Below are positions 24,707 through 33,489 of a stretch of DNA of 35,012 nt, one piece after another. The stretch covers positions 1-35,012 of the forward strand of contig JBNRML010000068.1 in assembly GCA_050309585.1 (NCBI GenBank), given 5' to 3'. The notes under the pieces were generated by a model. It had not been told where the DNA came from. It was given only the letters and a program-made list of their open reading frames with translations, and made no database searches. Made by a program: the position numbers and the translations under genes. Within the stretch, counting starts at the first letter, position 1. Each line of letters begins with the position of its first letter. This DNA comes from Bovifimicola sp050309585. Lineage in GTDB: Bacteria; Bacillota; Clostridia; Lachnospirales; Lachnospiraceae.

Positions 24707-26713
24707 ATGGCTAATTATGATAAAAGGTTTAATAGAAACAAGGAGAAAAGATTAAAGATTTTTTCGAGAAAAATGAAAGTAAAGCTGGCAAGAATATTTC
24801 TTTTAGTCTTGGCAGCTTTTGCTGGTTTAGCGATAGTATTAATAAACATACAATCGAAATCAGGAGACGAATATGCGGCAATTGTTTTATCGCAGCAGAC
24901 ATATTCAAGCAAGTCCCTTCCGTATAAGAGAGGTGACATTATTGACAGAAACGGGAAGATTCTGGCTACAAGCGTAAAGGTATTTAACCTCATATTAGAC
25001 CCGTACATAATGTGCAGTAAAGATGGAGAATATCTTGAACCTACGCTGGATGCGTTAAATGAGTGCTTTGGATATCCAAAAGATGAAGTCAGAAGTCTGG
25101 TTGAGGCTGATAAGGAATGCAGATATCTTATCAAGCAAAAACAACTCACATACGAGGAGATTGGAACATTTCAGAAGATGATGACTGATGGAGAGCATCC
25201 AAAGATAAGGGGTGTGTGGTTTGAGGAAGAATACAAGAGAATGTATCCATATGACTCGCTTGCCAGTGGTACAATTGGATTTACCGTATCAGGAAATAAG
25301 GGCAACTGGGGAATAGAGGAGTCGTATAACGAATTTTTAAACGGTATTGATGGAAGAGAGTACGGATATGTTAATGAAGATAATACGATGGATCCAATTG
25401 TAAAAAAGCCGACAGATGGAAATTCAGTGGTGTCAACAATAGATATAAATCTTCAGATGATTGCAGAAAAATATGTCAAGCAGTGGGTTAGTGAATATCA
25501 TCCAAAGAACTGTGCAGTAATGATTGCTGATCCTAACAATGGTGAAATTCTTGCCATGGTGGACAGTCAGAATATATTTAATTTGAACAATCCGAGAGAT
25601 TTGACGGGATATTACCCTCAGGAAGAAATAGATAAAATGGACAATGATACATATTTGAATACATTGAGCAAGATGTGGAGAAATTATTGTATCAGTGATA
25701 CCTATGAGGCAGGTTCCACCATAAAACCATTTACCATTGCAGGTGCGTTAGAAGATGGAAAGATAAGCACATCGGATACATTTTTGTGTGATGGTGGTGA
25801 GAAGTATTCAAGCTATATCAGATGTCATAAGACTTCCGGACATGGAACACAGACAGTTGAACAGGCTATTATGAATTCCTGCAATGACAGTCTTATGCAG
25901 ATTGCGGCAAGACAGGGAAAAGAGTGTTTCTGTAAGTATCAGTCAGTATTTGGTTTTGGTATGAGAACAGGAGTTGATTTACCTGGTGAGGCGAGCTGTG
26001 AGGGGCTTTTATTTGATGTTAACAAAATGGGTGAAACAGACCTTGCGACTAATTCATTTGGACAGAACTTTAATGTAACAATGGTTCAGATGATGGCAGG
26101 ATTTTCTTCACTCATTAACGGTGGAAATTATTACAGACCACATGTTGTTAAGCAGATTTTAAATTCTAATGGTGGTATAGTTGAAAATATTGATAAAGAA
26201 TTGATGAAGCAGACAGTCACAAAGGATACTTCGGAATTTTTGAAGCTTGCCCTTGTAAACACAGTTGAAAGAGGTACGGCAAAAACTGCAAAGGTTGAGG
26301 GATATTCCGTGGGTGGAAAAACAGGTACGGCACAGCACCATGATAAGACGGAAAATGCATATCTTTTATCCTTCCTCGGATTCGCACCGTATGAAAATCC
26401 ACAGGTTGTATGTTACGCAGTTGTCGATGCACCACAGGTTGATAATCCGGGAAGCAGTTCATATGCGTGCCAGTTATTCAGAGCTGTAATGACAGAGGCA
26501 TTGCCATATATGAATATTTTCCCAACAACAGAAGTACCACAGCCAGAACCAGTACCAGAGGAGAATACAACACCTCCGGCACAGGAACCGGAAACAGAGT
26601 CAACGGTTCCAAATAATCCAAGTGAAGATGAGGATTATTCAAATGTTGGTCCAATAGTAAATGATTTGGATGAAAATGGAAATATTGTTGAACCTTCAGG
26701 TGATGACCATTAA
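24707..26713 (+). CDS. Class B penicillin-binding protein (FtsI/SpoVD-type transpeptidase)
   Basis: Monofunctional D,D-transpeptidase for septal peptidoglycan. An N-terminal cytoplasmic basic region and one transmembrane helix (about residues 20-45) lead into the dimerisation domain with RGDIIDRNGKILA. The transpeptidase has Ser337-x-x-Lys (STIK), Ser391-Cys-Asn393 and Lys538-Thr-Gly540, so all three catalytic motifs are intact. No PASTA domain is visible. The last 60 or so residues form a Pro/Glu/Asp-rich tail. The length is 668 aa from ATG 24707, which has TGAGGA close upstream; a TTG at 24689 is an alternative adding 6 residues. It is followed by a second, shorter class B PBP. Which of the two is the vegetative FtsI cannot be told from sequence. 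Confidence 0.93.
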   Translation: MANYDKRFNRNKEKRLKIFSRKMKVKLARIFLLVLAAFAGLAIVLINIQSKSGDEYAAIVLSQQTYSSKSLPYKRGDIIDRNGKILATSVKVFNLILDPYIMCSKDGEYLEPTLDALNECFGYPKDEVRSLVEADKECRYLIKQKQLTYEEIGTFQKMMTDGEHPKIRGVWFEEEYKRMYPYDSLASGTIGFTVSGNKGNWGIEESYNEFLNGIDGREYGYVNEDNTMDPIVKKPTDGNSVVSTIDINLQMIAEKYVKQWVSEYHPKNCAVMIADPNNGEILAMVDSQNIFNLNNPRDLTGYYPQEEIDKMDNDTYLNTLSKMWRNYCISDTYEAGSTIKPFTIAGALEDGKISTSDTFLCDGGEKYSSYIRCHKTSGHGTQTVEQAIMNSCNDSLMQIAARQGKECFCKYQSVFGFGMRTGVDLPGEASCEGLLFDVNKMGETDLATNSFGQNFNVTMVQMMAGFSSLINGGNYYRPHVVKQILNSNGGIVENIDKELMKQTVTKDTSEFLKLALVNTVERGTAKTAKVEGYSVGGKTGTAQHHDKTENAYLLSFLGFAPYENPQVVCYAVVDAPQVDNPGSSSYACQLFRAVMTEALPYMNIFPTTEVPQPEPVPEENTTPPAQEPETESTVPNNPSEDEDYSNVGPIVNDLDENGNIVEPSGDDH

Positions 26714-26808
26714 AGAAATGAATAAATGGGCTGATGTTGTAATAATATATAAAAAAAGAAATAGATAATGCTTTATGTATAAGGGGAAATCAAGATTAAT
26801 AAAAAAAA

Positions 26809-28503
26809 ATGAAAATAATTAATCTGCTTATACTTATTGGTGTGGCTGTCCTTGGTTACAGACTGGTATATCTTATGATAATAAAGTCAGACAGGTACAG
26901 TGAAAGAATTACGGATTTACATGAGAGAGAAAGAGAAATAAAGGCCCCCAGGGGTGAGATAAAAGACAGAAACGGTGAAATCATTGCGACAAATAAGACA
27001 GTGTGCACCGTTTCTGTTATTTATAGTCAGATTAAAGACAAGGAAAAGGTAATAAAAGTATTGTCAGAGGAGCTGGGAATTTCCTCTGAAAAAATAAGAA
27101 AAAGTGTTGAAAAGGTAAGTGTAAGAGAAAAAATAAAATCTAATGTTTCAAAGGAAGTGGGAGACAAAATAAGAAATTATAATCTTTCGGGAGTTAAAGT
27201 GGATGAAGATTATAAAAGATATTATCCCTATGGTTCTTTGGGAGCAAAGGTAATTGGTTTTACAGGTGGAGACAATCAGGGAATAGTTGGTCTTGAAGTA
27301 AAATATGATGAATACATGGAAGGAACAGTGGGAAAGATATTAACTGTTACAGATGCAAAAGGAGTAGAAATTGATGGGATGGCTGAGCACCGGGAAGAAG
27401 GTGTACAAGGAAATACATTAAATACTTCTCTTGACATAAATATAATGAAATATGCAGAGCAGGCAGCAGAAAAAGTGCTGATGGAAAAACAGGCAAATTA
27501 TGTTTCGATTATAGTAATGAACCCAAAAAATGGCGAAATATATGCCATGGTAAATGTACCGGAATTTGATTTAAATGATCCATTCACGCTAAATTATGAA
27601 ACAGATATTCCGAAAGACGACAGTAAATATACAGAATTGTTAAATAAAATGTGGAGAAACCAATGTATAAATGATACATATGAACCAGGCTCCACATTTA
27701 AAATAATAACCTCCACAGCGGCTCTGGAAAATGGGGTTGTGAGTATGGATTCGGGATTTTACTGCCCGGGATATAAGATAGTGGAGGATAGAAGAATAAG
27801 GTGTCATAAAACAACCGGCCACGGCTCTGAGACCTTTGTGGATGCGGTAAAAAACAGCTGTAATCCTGCTTTCATTGAAATTGGAATGAGGGTAGGTACT
27901 GAGAGGTTTTTTGAAAATCTTGATAAACTTGGTTTTATGGGAAAAACAGGAATAGACTTGCCGGGAGAAGCGGGAACAATTATTCATAAAATTGAAAATG
28001 TAGGTCCTGTGGAGCTTGCCACAATGTCCTTTGGCCAATCCTTTCAGATTACTCCACTGCAATTACTGCGTGCCGTAAGTGCTGTCATTAACGGAGGTAA
28101 CCTTATTACTCCTCATTTCGGCGTAAGTGTATCAGATATAAATGAAAATGAATTGGAAAAATTCGAATATGAAATTAAGGAGGGAGTCATTAAAAAAGAA
28201 ACAAGTGACACAATGAAAAATGTTTTGGAAAAGGTTGTTTCTGAGGGAGGAGGAATAAAAGGTGCAGTGGAGGGATACATGATTGGTGGAAAAACCGCCA
28301 CGTCCCAAAAACTCCCTAGAAATTCAGGAAAGTATATTTCGTCGTATATAGGTTTTGCACCGGCAGATGACCCGGAGGTGATTGCAATATGCATTATTGA
28401 TGAGCCTGTTGGAATATATTATGGTGGTACTATTGCTGCACCTGTTATAAAAGATATTTTCGAAAACATTTTACCGTACCTGAATATCAAAAAAGATGAG
28501 TAA
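26809..28503 (+). CDS. Second class B penicillin-binding protein (SpoVD/FtsI-like)
   Basis: Shorter paralogue (564 aa) of the preceding transpeptidase. An N-terminal transmembrane helix begins almost at residue 4 (INLLILIGVAVLGYRLVYLM), followed by the APRGEIKDRNGEIIAT dimerisation motif. Catalytic motifs are Ser295-x-x-Lys (STFK) and Ser350-Cys-Asn352. The third motif reads Lys495-Thr-Ala497 rather than KTG. The start is doubtful: ATG 26809 lies at the end of a run of nine A residues, and the only purine-rich site (AAGGGGAAA, 26781-26789) is about 20 nt away. The frame is closed by a stop at 26800, so the true N-terminus may involve that A tract. In spore formers a paired PBP here is often SpoVD, acting in spore cortex synthesis. 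Confidence 0.88.
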   Translation: MKIINLLILIGVAVLGYRLVYLMIIKSDRYSERITDLHEREREIKAPRGEIKDRNGEIIATNKTVCTVSVIYSQIKDKEKVIKVLSEELGISSEKIRKSVEKVSVREKIKSNVSKEVGDKIRNYNLSGVKVDEDYKRYYPYGSLGAKVIGFTGGDNQGIVGLEVKYDEYMEGTVGKILTVTDAKGVEIDGMAEHREEGVQGNTLNTSLDINIMKYAEQAAEKVLMEKQANYVSIIVMNPKNGEIYAMVNVPEFDLNDPFTLNYETDIPKDDSKYTELLNKMWRNQCINDTYEPGSTFKIITSTAALENGVVSMDSGFYCPGYKIVEDRRIRCHKTTGHGSETFVDAVKNSCNPAFIEIGMRVGTERFFENLDKLGFMGKTGIDLPGEAGTIIHKIENVGPVELATMSFGQSFQITPLQLLRAVSAVINGGNLITPHFGVSVSDINENELEKFEYEIKEGVIKKETSDTMKNVLEKVVSEGGGIKGAVEGYMIGGKTATSQKLPRNSGKYISSYIGFAPADDPEVIAICIIDEPVGIYYGGTIAAPVIKDIFENILPYLNIKKDE

Positions 28504-28560
28504 AATGATTGATTAATGATAAATTTGATATTATACTAGATAAGTATAAATGGAGAGAGT

Positions 28561-29529
28561 ATGCAGAGGGAAATGATTTTATCAATTTTAATCTCTTTTT
28601 TTATAAGCGTTATGCTTTGTCCGATTGTGATTCCGTTTTTGAAGAGATTAAAGTTTGGTCAGAATATTAGGGAAGAAGGGCCTAAGGACCATTTAAAAAA
28701 AACGGGTACTCCTACTATGGGAGGTCTGATAATACTTTGTTCAATTGTTGGAACGTCAATTATCCTCATGGATGAAGAAAAAAAGATAGTTCCAATTTTG
28801 TTTGTAACTTTGGGCTTTGGATTAGTGGGATTTCTTGATGACTATTTAAAAATTGTAATGAAAAATTCTGTTGGTTTGACGCCGCTAAGAAAAATGGCGC
28901 TACAGATTGTTGTCACAATGATATTTGGCTATTATCTTTTGAATTACGTTGAGGATGGCAAAAAGATGCTTGTTCCTTTTTCAGGAGGATTATATGATGG
29001 AAAATACATTGATGCAGGAAATCTCTTTTTACCAATGTTATTTTTCGTAGTTCTTGGAACTGTAAATGGAGCGAATTTTACAGATGGGCTGGATGGACTG
29101 GTGACAGGTGTGACAATTATGATTGCCGTGTATTTTACAGTAGCATCCTTTCTGGTATCAGCAGGTATACATGTAATAACAGCTGCGGTTATTGGAAGTC
29201 TCCTGGGCTTTTTATTGTTCAACGTGTATCCTGCAAGGGTGTTTATGGGAGACACCGGCTCACTGGCGCTGGGAGGCTTTGTGGTGTCTACAGCTTATAT
29301 GCTTAAGCTGCCAATATTTTTGCTGATAGTGGCGTTTATTTATCTCGTTGAAGTGTTATCGGTGATAATACAAGTGGGATATTTTAAGATTTCCGGTGGA
29401 AAGAGGATTTTTAAAATGGCTCCAATTCACCATCATTTTGAGCTTTGCGGGTGGTCAGAGACGAGAATAGTTACATTTTTTTCAATTATTACGACAATAA
29501 TGTGCCTGATAGCATATCTGGCATTGTAA
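28561..29529 (+). CDS. mraY: Phospho-N-acetylmuramoyl-pentapeptide-transferase
   Basis: Membrane enzyme transferring phospho-MurNAc-pentapeptide from UDP to undecaprenyl phosphate, forming lipid I. About ten hydrophobic helices are visible. The catalytic aspartates are in DDYLK (Asp93, Asp94) and NFTDGLDGL, with MGDTGSLALGG and the metal/substrate loop PIHHHFEL near the C-terminus. The N-terminal part has the GPKDHLKKTGTPTMGG signature. The length is 322 aa. ATG 28561 follows GGAGAG. Its lipid substrate is regenerated by UppP, encoded at the other end of the window. Confidence 0.97.
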   Translation: MQREMILSILISFFISVMLCPIVIPFLKRLKFGQNIREEGPKDHLKKTGTPTMGGLIILCSIVGTSIILMDEEKKIVPILFVTLGFGLVGFLDDYLKIVMKNSVGLTPLRKMALQIVVTMIFGYYLLNYVEDGKKMLVPFSGGLYDGKYIDAGNLFLPMLFFVVLGTVNGANFTDGLDGLVTGVTIMIAVYFTVASFLVSAGIHVITAAVIGSLLGFLLFNVYPARVFMGDTGSLALGGFVVSTAYMLKLPIFLLIVAFIYLVEVLSVIIQVGYFKISGGKRIFKMAPIHHHFELCGWSETRIVTFFSIITTIMCLIAYLAL

Positions 29530-29542
29530 ATATGGAGGAATT

Positions 29543-30889
29543 ATGAAAGATAAAAAATATCTTGTGGCAGGTTCCGGAATAAGTGGGATAGGTGCTGCAA
29601 AATTACTTAGAAAAATAGGTGCAGAGGTAATTCTGTACGATGGAAATGAAAAACTTGATGAAAAGGAAATTGTTTCAAAAATTGGAGATGAAAAAGTAAA
29701 GGTAGTTTTAGGAGAGCTTACAGATGAGGTAATAAACTCCTTTGATGTCATGATAATAAGTCCTGGTATTCCAATAGATGCACCTTTTGTAAACCGTGTC
29801 AGGGAATTGGGAATCGAGATTTGGGGCGAAATCGAACTTGCTTACAGGGTCTCAAAGGGAAGGGTTATTGGTATTACCGGAACAAATGGAAAGACCACAA
29901 CTACAGCTCTTACGGGAGAGATAATGAAAAATTATTTTGGGAGCACCTTTGTTGTGGGAAACATTGGTATCCCATATACTAATATTGCAGCAGATACAGA
30001 AGAGGATTCTGTTATTACTGCAGAGATAAGCAGTTTCCAGCTTGAGTCAGCAGTAGAATTTCATCCGGTTGTAACAGCAGTCCTAAATGTGACACCAGAC
30101 CATCTTAACAGACATTACACCATGGAAAACTACACAAATGTTAAGATGAGCATTACAAAAAATCAGCTTAATGATGAAATTTGTATTTTAAATTATGAAG
30201 ACCCAATTTTAAGGAAAGAGGCTTTGAAGTTAAAAAATAAAGTTATGTTTTTCAGTAGCAGGACTTCGCTGGATGAGGGGATTTGCTTAAACGGCGAGGA
30301 TATTGTTTACAGAACTGCTGGTGAAGAAAAGTTTATATGCAATTCCCATGAAATGAAGCTTGTGGGTATACATAATATAGAAAACGTGATGGCGGCGGCA
30401 GGAATCGCAATTGTGATGAATGTTCCTTATGATATAATCAGAGGGACCATTAAAAATTTTAATGCAGTGGAACACAGAATAGAATATGTTACCACAAAAG
30501 ATGGTGTGATTTATTACAATGATTCCAAGGGAACAAATACAGATGCCTCCATCAAGGCAATTGAGGCTATGACAAAGCCTACTGTGCTTATTGCCGGTGG
30601 TTATGACAAGGGCTCTGAATATGATGACTGGTTTGAGGCGTTTAATGGCAAAATCAAAAAACTTGTTTTGCTTGGCGCCACAAAGGAAAAGATAGCAGCA
30701 ACAGCCGATAAGCATAATTTTAAGGACTATATCTTTGTGGAGAACTTAAAAGAGGCCGTTGAAAAATCGGCAGAGCTTTCTGAAGACGGAGATGTTGTTT
30801 TATTGTCCCCTGCCTGTGCAAGCTGGGATATGTTTAAGAGCTACGAGGAAAGAGGAAGATTGTATAAAGAATATGTAAATAATCTTTAA
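29543..30889 (+). CDS. murD: UDP-N-acetylmuramoyl-L-alanine--D-glutamate ligase
   Basis: Cytosolic Mur ligase adding D-Glu to UDP-MurNAc-L-Ala. The N-terminal UDP-binding Rossmann-like domain has AGSGISGIGAAKLL. The central ATPase domain has GTNGKTT (residues 113-119), and downstream family segments are LNVTPDHLNRH and NDSKGTNTDAS, then VLLSPACASWDMFKSYEERG at the C-terminus. The length of 448 aa is standard. ATG 29543 follows TGGAGGA. It lies 13 nt after mraY and 11 nt before ftsW. Confidence 0.97.
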   Translation: MKDKKYLVAGSGISGIGAAKLLRKIGAEVILYDGNEKLDEKEIVSKIGDEKVKVVLGELTDEVINSFDVMIISPGIPIDAPFVNRVRELGIEIWGEIELAYRVSKGRVIGITGTNGKTTTTALTGEIMKNYFGSTFVVGNIGIPYTNIAADTEEDSVITAEISSFQLESAVEFHPVVTAVLNVTPDHLNRHYTMENYTNVKMSITKNQLNDEICILNYEDPILRKEALKLKNKVMFFSSRTSLDEGICLNGEDIVYRTAGEEKFICNSHEMKLVGIHNIENVMAAAGIAIVMNVPYDIIRGTIKNFNAVEHRIEYVTTKDGVIYYNDSKGTNTDASIKAIEAMTKPTVLIAGGYDKGSEYDDWFEAFNGKIKKLVLLGATKEKIAATADKHNFKDYIFVENLKEAVEKSAELSEDGDVVLLSPACASWDMFKSYEERGRLYKEYVNNL

Positions 30890-30900
30890 GGAGAGAAAAA

Positions 30901-32046
30901 GTGAGTAATAGAGATAGAAATAAGAATGGACGAAATGTAAATCAGACAGGTACATTTTTTGACTACAATCTTTTGTTTATAACACTCTTCATGGTTTGCT
31001 TTGGAATGGTTATCCTTTATAGTGCCAGCTCCTATGAGGCATCGATGGAATTTGGTGACTCAAAGCATTACCTGATGAAACAGCTGGTATTTGTTATAGG
31101 AGGGTTAATTTTTATGGTAATTTGTGCGAAAACAGATTATCATTTGTTTAGCATTCCATTTTTTGCAGAAGGAATATACTTGATTTCCGCATTGATGGTG
31201 CTCATGGTAAAGACTCCTTTAGGGATAACCGCAAATGGAGCCAGCCGCTGGATAGGAATAGGAGGAGCATCATTCCAAGTTTGTGAGGCTGTTAAGATAG
31301 CGGTAATAATTATTATGGCTTACCTGATAAACAAATATGCCAGAAGTCTTAGGAAGTTTTCTGTCTTTTTATTTTGCATTGCGGCAGAGGTACTTTTGGC
31401 AGCACTTGTATTGATATTTACAAAGGATTTGAGTTCTACAATTATTATTTTGGGAATAGGAATTATAATGCTTTTAGTTGCCTGTCCAAGATTTATTTAT
31501 TTTGTTGGAATTGGTCTTTTGGGTGTTTTAGTATTTGTCGGAATGATATTGGCCGAACCATACAGATTAGAGAGAGTAAGGGTTTGGCTGAATCCTGAAA
31601 AATATTCTGATGAAGGTGGGTTTCAGGTATTGCAGTCATTGTACTCACTGGGCTCAGGCGGATTGTTTGGAAAGGGCCTTGGAAATGGTATTCAGAAGCT
31701 TGGATACGTTCCGGAGGCGCAGAATGATATGATTTTCACGGTAATTGGTGAAGAACTGGGAGTTATTGGTTGTATTGCAGTAATAGCAATGTTCGTCTTT
31801 ATGATATGGAGGTTTATGATTATATCAAATAATGCCCCGGATTTATTCGGCTCAATGTTAGTGGTTGGAGTTATGGCACATGTTGCCATTCAGGCATTAA
31901 TGAACATTGCGGTTGTTACAAATTCAATGCCAAACACAGGAGTTACATTACCTTTTATGAGCTATGGTGGTACATCGATTTTCTGTCTGCTTATAGAAAT
32001 TGGAATGGTACTATCAGTGTCAAAGAGGATAAAGTATGAGCAGTAG
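30901..32046 (+). CDS. ftsW: SEDS peptidoglycan glycosyltransferase FtsW/SpoVE
   Basis: Polytopic SEDS protein polymerising lipid II at the septum together with a class B PBP. About ten hydrophobic segments are present. Conserved features include GMVILYSASSYEA, the large extracellular loop with RVRVWLNPEKYSDEGGFQVLQSL and GLGNGIQKLGYVPEAQNDMIFTVIGEELG, and the signature PNTGVTLPFMSYGGTS near residue 344. The length is 381 aa. The start is GTG 30901, fixed by AAGGAGAG. FtsW and SpoVE cannot be distinguished by sequence alone. Position with two class B PBPs fits cognate SEDS-PBP pairing. Confidence 0.95.
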   Translation: MSNRDRNKNGRNVNQTGTFFDYNLLFITLFMVCFGMVILYSASSYEASMEFGDSKHYLMKQLVFVIGGLIFMVICAKTDYHLFSIPFFAEGIYLISALMVLMVKTPLGITANGASRWIGIGGASFQVCEAVKIAVIIIMAYLINKYARSLRKFSVFLFCIAAEVLLAALVLIFTKDLSSTIIILGIGIIMLLVACPRFIYFVGIGLLGVLVFVGMILAEPYRLERVRVWLNPEKYSDEGGFQVLQSLYSLGSGGLFGKGLGNGIQKLGYVPEAQNDMIFTVIGEELGVIGCIAVIAMFVFMIWRFMIISNNAPDLFGSMLVVGVMAHVAIQALMNIAVVTNSMPNTGVTLPFMSYGGTSIFCLLIEIGMVLSVSKRIKYEQ

Positions 32047-32057
32047 CAGGTGGATTT

Positions 32058-32774
32058 ATGAGTAAAAAGAAAAAAATATGTATCATTATTTTTATGGTGT
32101 TATTGGTAATAATTGCAGCAGCGTCGGGTATTCTTGCGGTACAGCGCATAGATGATAATGATATACAAATTGAAGGAAATGATAAGTATACAAAGGAAGA
32201 GCTGATATCTTATTTATTTGAGAATAAATGGGATAGGAATCCTTATGTATTATATTACAATACAAAGTACAAAGAGCAGAAAAAGATTCCCTTCGTGGAT
32301 AAATATTCTGTGTCAATCACATCCCTTCACAGTGTCAAAATAACTATTTATGAGAAGAAAATGATTGGATATGTTACGTATATGGGAAGTAATATGTACT
32401 TCGATAAGGACGGTACGGTGGTTGAGAGTTCAGGTAGGGTTCTTGAAGGAATTCCGCAGATTACCGGTCTTGATTTTGAATCAATCATCATCAATGAAAC
32501 ACTTCCTGTACAAAATGAAGATGTATTTCATCTCATTCTTGATACAACGCAGTTGCTCAAAAAATATGAGATAAAGGCAGACAGGATATACATTACAGAT
32601 TCAGATATGGTAAACCTTTATATTGAGAATGTTAAGGTGGAGCTTGGGGACGACAAAGACTTAAATGATAAAATGAGAAGCTTAAGAGATTTGTTTCCTA
32701 ACCTTGCAGGACTTAGCGGAACCCTTGATATGAAAGAATACAGTGAGAGTGGATATACATTTAAAAAGTCATGA
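32058..32774 (+). CDS. divIB: Cell division protein DivIB/FtsQ
   Basis: Bitopic divisome protein that bridges FtsL/DivIC and the septal synthase. A short basic tail precedes one transmembrane helix (about residues 7-27), then a POTRA domain (IQIEGNDKYTKEELISYL, about 35-105) and a beta domain with a short C-terminal tail. The length of 238 aa is usual. ATG 32058 follows AGGTGGA, overlapping the end of ftsW by context only (11-nt gap). It is the last gene of the cluster; ftsA and ftsZ do not follow. The family is divergent, so the call uses the POTRA pattern, topology and position. Confidence 0.9.
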   Translation: MSKKKKICIIIFMVLLVIIAAASGILAVQRIDDNDIQIEGNDKYTKEELISYLFENKWDRNPYVLYYNTKYKEQKKIPFVDKYSVSITSLHSVKITIYEKKMIGYVTYMGSNMYFDKDGTVVESSGRVLEGIPQITGLDFESIIINETLPVQNEDVFHLILDTTQLLKKYEIKADRIYITDSDMVNLYIENVKVELGDDKDLNDKMRSLRDLFPNLAGLSGTLDMKEYSESGYTFKKS

Positions 32775-32778
32775 GCGT

Positions 32779-32826
32779 AAAAAGCTCTTAACTTTCAATG
32801 TTGATTTTGAAAGTTAAGAGCTTTTT
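32779..32826 (+). terminator. Bidirectional terminator with a perfect 20-bp stem
   Basis: Arms 32779-32798 and 32807-32826 are perfect reverse complements (AAAAAGCTCTTAACTTTCAA on the left) around an 8-nt loop. Each arm begins with A5 and ends with T5, so it provides a U tract in both directions. It ends the dcw run on the + strand and the convergent kinase-like gene on the - strand, whose stop lies at 32830. Confidence 0.93.
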
Positions 32827-32829
32827 CCA

Positions 32830-33426
32830 TTATAGATTATATTTCTTCTGAATAAAACTTGATACAATTTCAGTTGTGCCATCGAGTCCCAATGGACTGC
32901 AGTTGATGGACATATCGTAATATCTTGAATCACCCCAGCTGCCGTTGCAGTAGTAGTTGTGATACTGTTTTCTTTTTCTGTTGATTGAGAAAACCATTTC
33001 TTCGGCTTCTTCGTCACTTATGTGATAATAATCTGCAGTTCTGCGTATTTTTTTATCCATATCAGCAAGGATGAAAAAACTTGAGAGACCTTCGTACTCA
33101 CTTAAAATACTTTCTGAGCATCTTCCGACAACCACGAAGGATTCGCCCTTGGCTGCCAGGTCCTTCAAAAACTTGAACTGAAGGTTTGCAATGTTTTCTT
33201 CAGGAGAGTTGTTGTATCCCCTGACCGTCCTTGAAAAAAGTCTGTTCTTTGGAATCTCATCGTATTTTTCCAGGTTCTTGTGATCAACACCCTTTTGAAC
33301 AGCAATTTCTTTTAAAATATTGTAGTCATAAACGGGAATATCAAGCTGTTTTGCAATATTTTGCGCAATAACATGTCCACCGCTTCCAAACTCACGGCTG
33401 ACAGAAATAATAATTTGTTTTCTCAT
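32830..33426 (-). CDS. Cytidylate kinase-like family protein
   Basis: The 198-aa protein matches the pattern of the P-loop family annotated as cytidylate kinase-like (Pfam Cytidylate_kin2 type), common in Clostridia and of unproven substrate. The N-terminus SREFGSGGHVIAQNIAK has a glycine-rich loop but lacks the canonical GK[ST] of Walker A. A VVVGRCSESIL segment and an arginine-rich lid (KIRRTADYYHI, INRKRKQYHNYY) follow. The last third carries the GDSRYYDMSINCSPLGLDGTTE block seen in relatives. True Cmk is a different, longer-conserved family, so I give no gene symbol. A GAAAGGAAGGAA ribosome binding site precedes the ATG at 33426. It has its own promoter and lies downstream of a transporter on the same strand. 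Confidence 0.8.
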   Translation of the reverse strand: MRKQIIISVSREFGSGGHVIAQNIAKQLDIPVYDYNILKEIAVQKGVDHKNLEKYDEIPKNRLFSRTVRGYNNSPEENIANLQFKFLKDLAAKGESFVVVGRCSESILSEYEGLSSFFILADMDKKIRRTADYYHISDEEAEEMVFSINRKRKQYHNYYCNGSWGDSRYYDMSINCSPLGLDGTTEIVSSFIQKKYNL

Positions 33427-33447
33427 AGGTTCCTTCCTTTCTGTAAA

Positions 33448-33476
33448 ATAATCCGTACAATATGCTTATATGTCAA
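33448..33476 (-). promoter_or_regulatory. Probable promoter for the cytidylate kinase-like gene
   Basis: On the - strand a perfect TTGACA (33476-33471) is followed after 17 nt by GATTAT (33453-33448). It lies in the 63-nt gap after the transporter gene. The leader would be only about 15 nt, just enough to hold the ribosome binding site. I see no clear terminator in this gap, so read-through from the transporter is also possible. Confidence 0.5.
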
Positions 33477-33489
33477 TTATATCAGTTTT

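Noticed and set aside
26714..26808. Possible promoter between the two PBP genes (TTGTAA near 26737 with GATAAT near 26764)
   Set aside because: Spacing of 19-21 nt is outside the normal range and the region is simply AT-rich.
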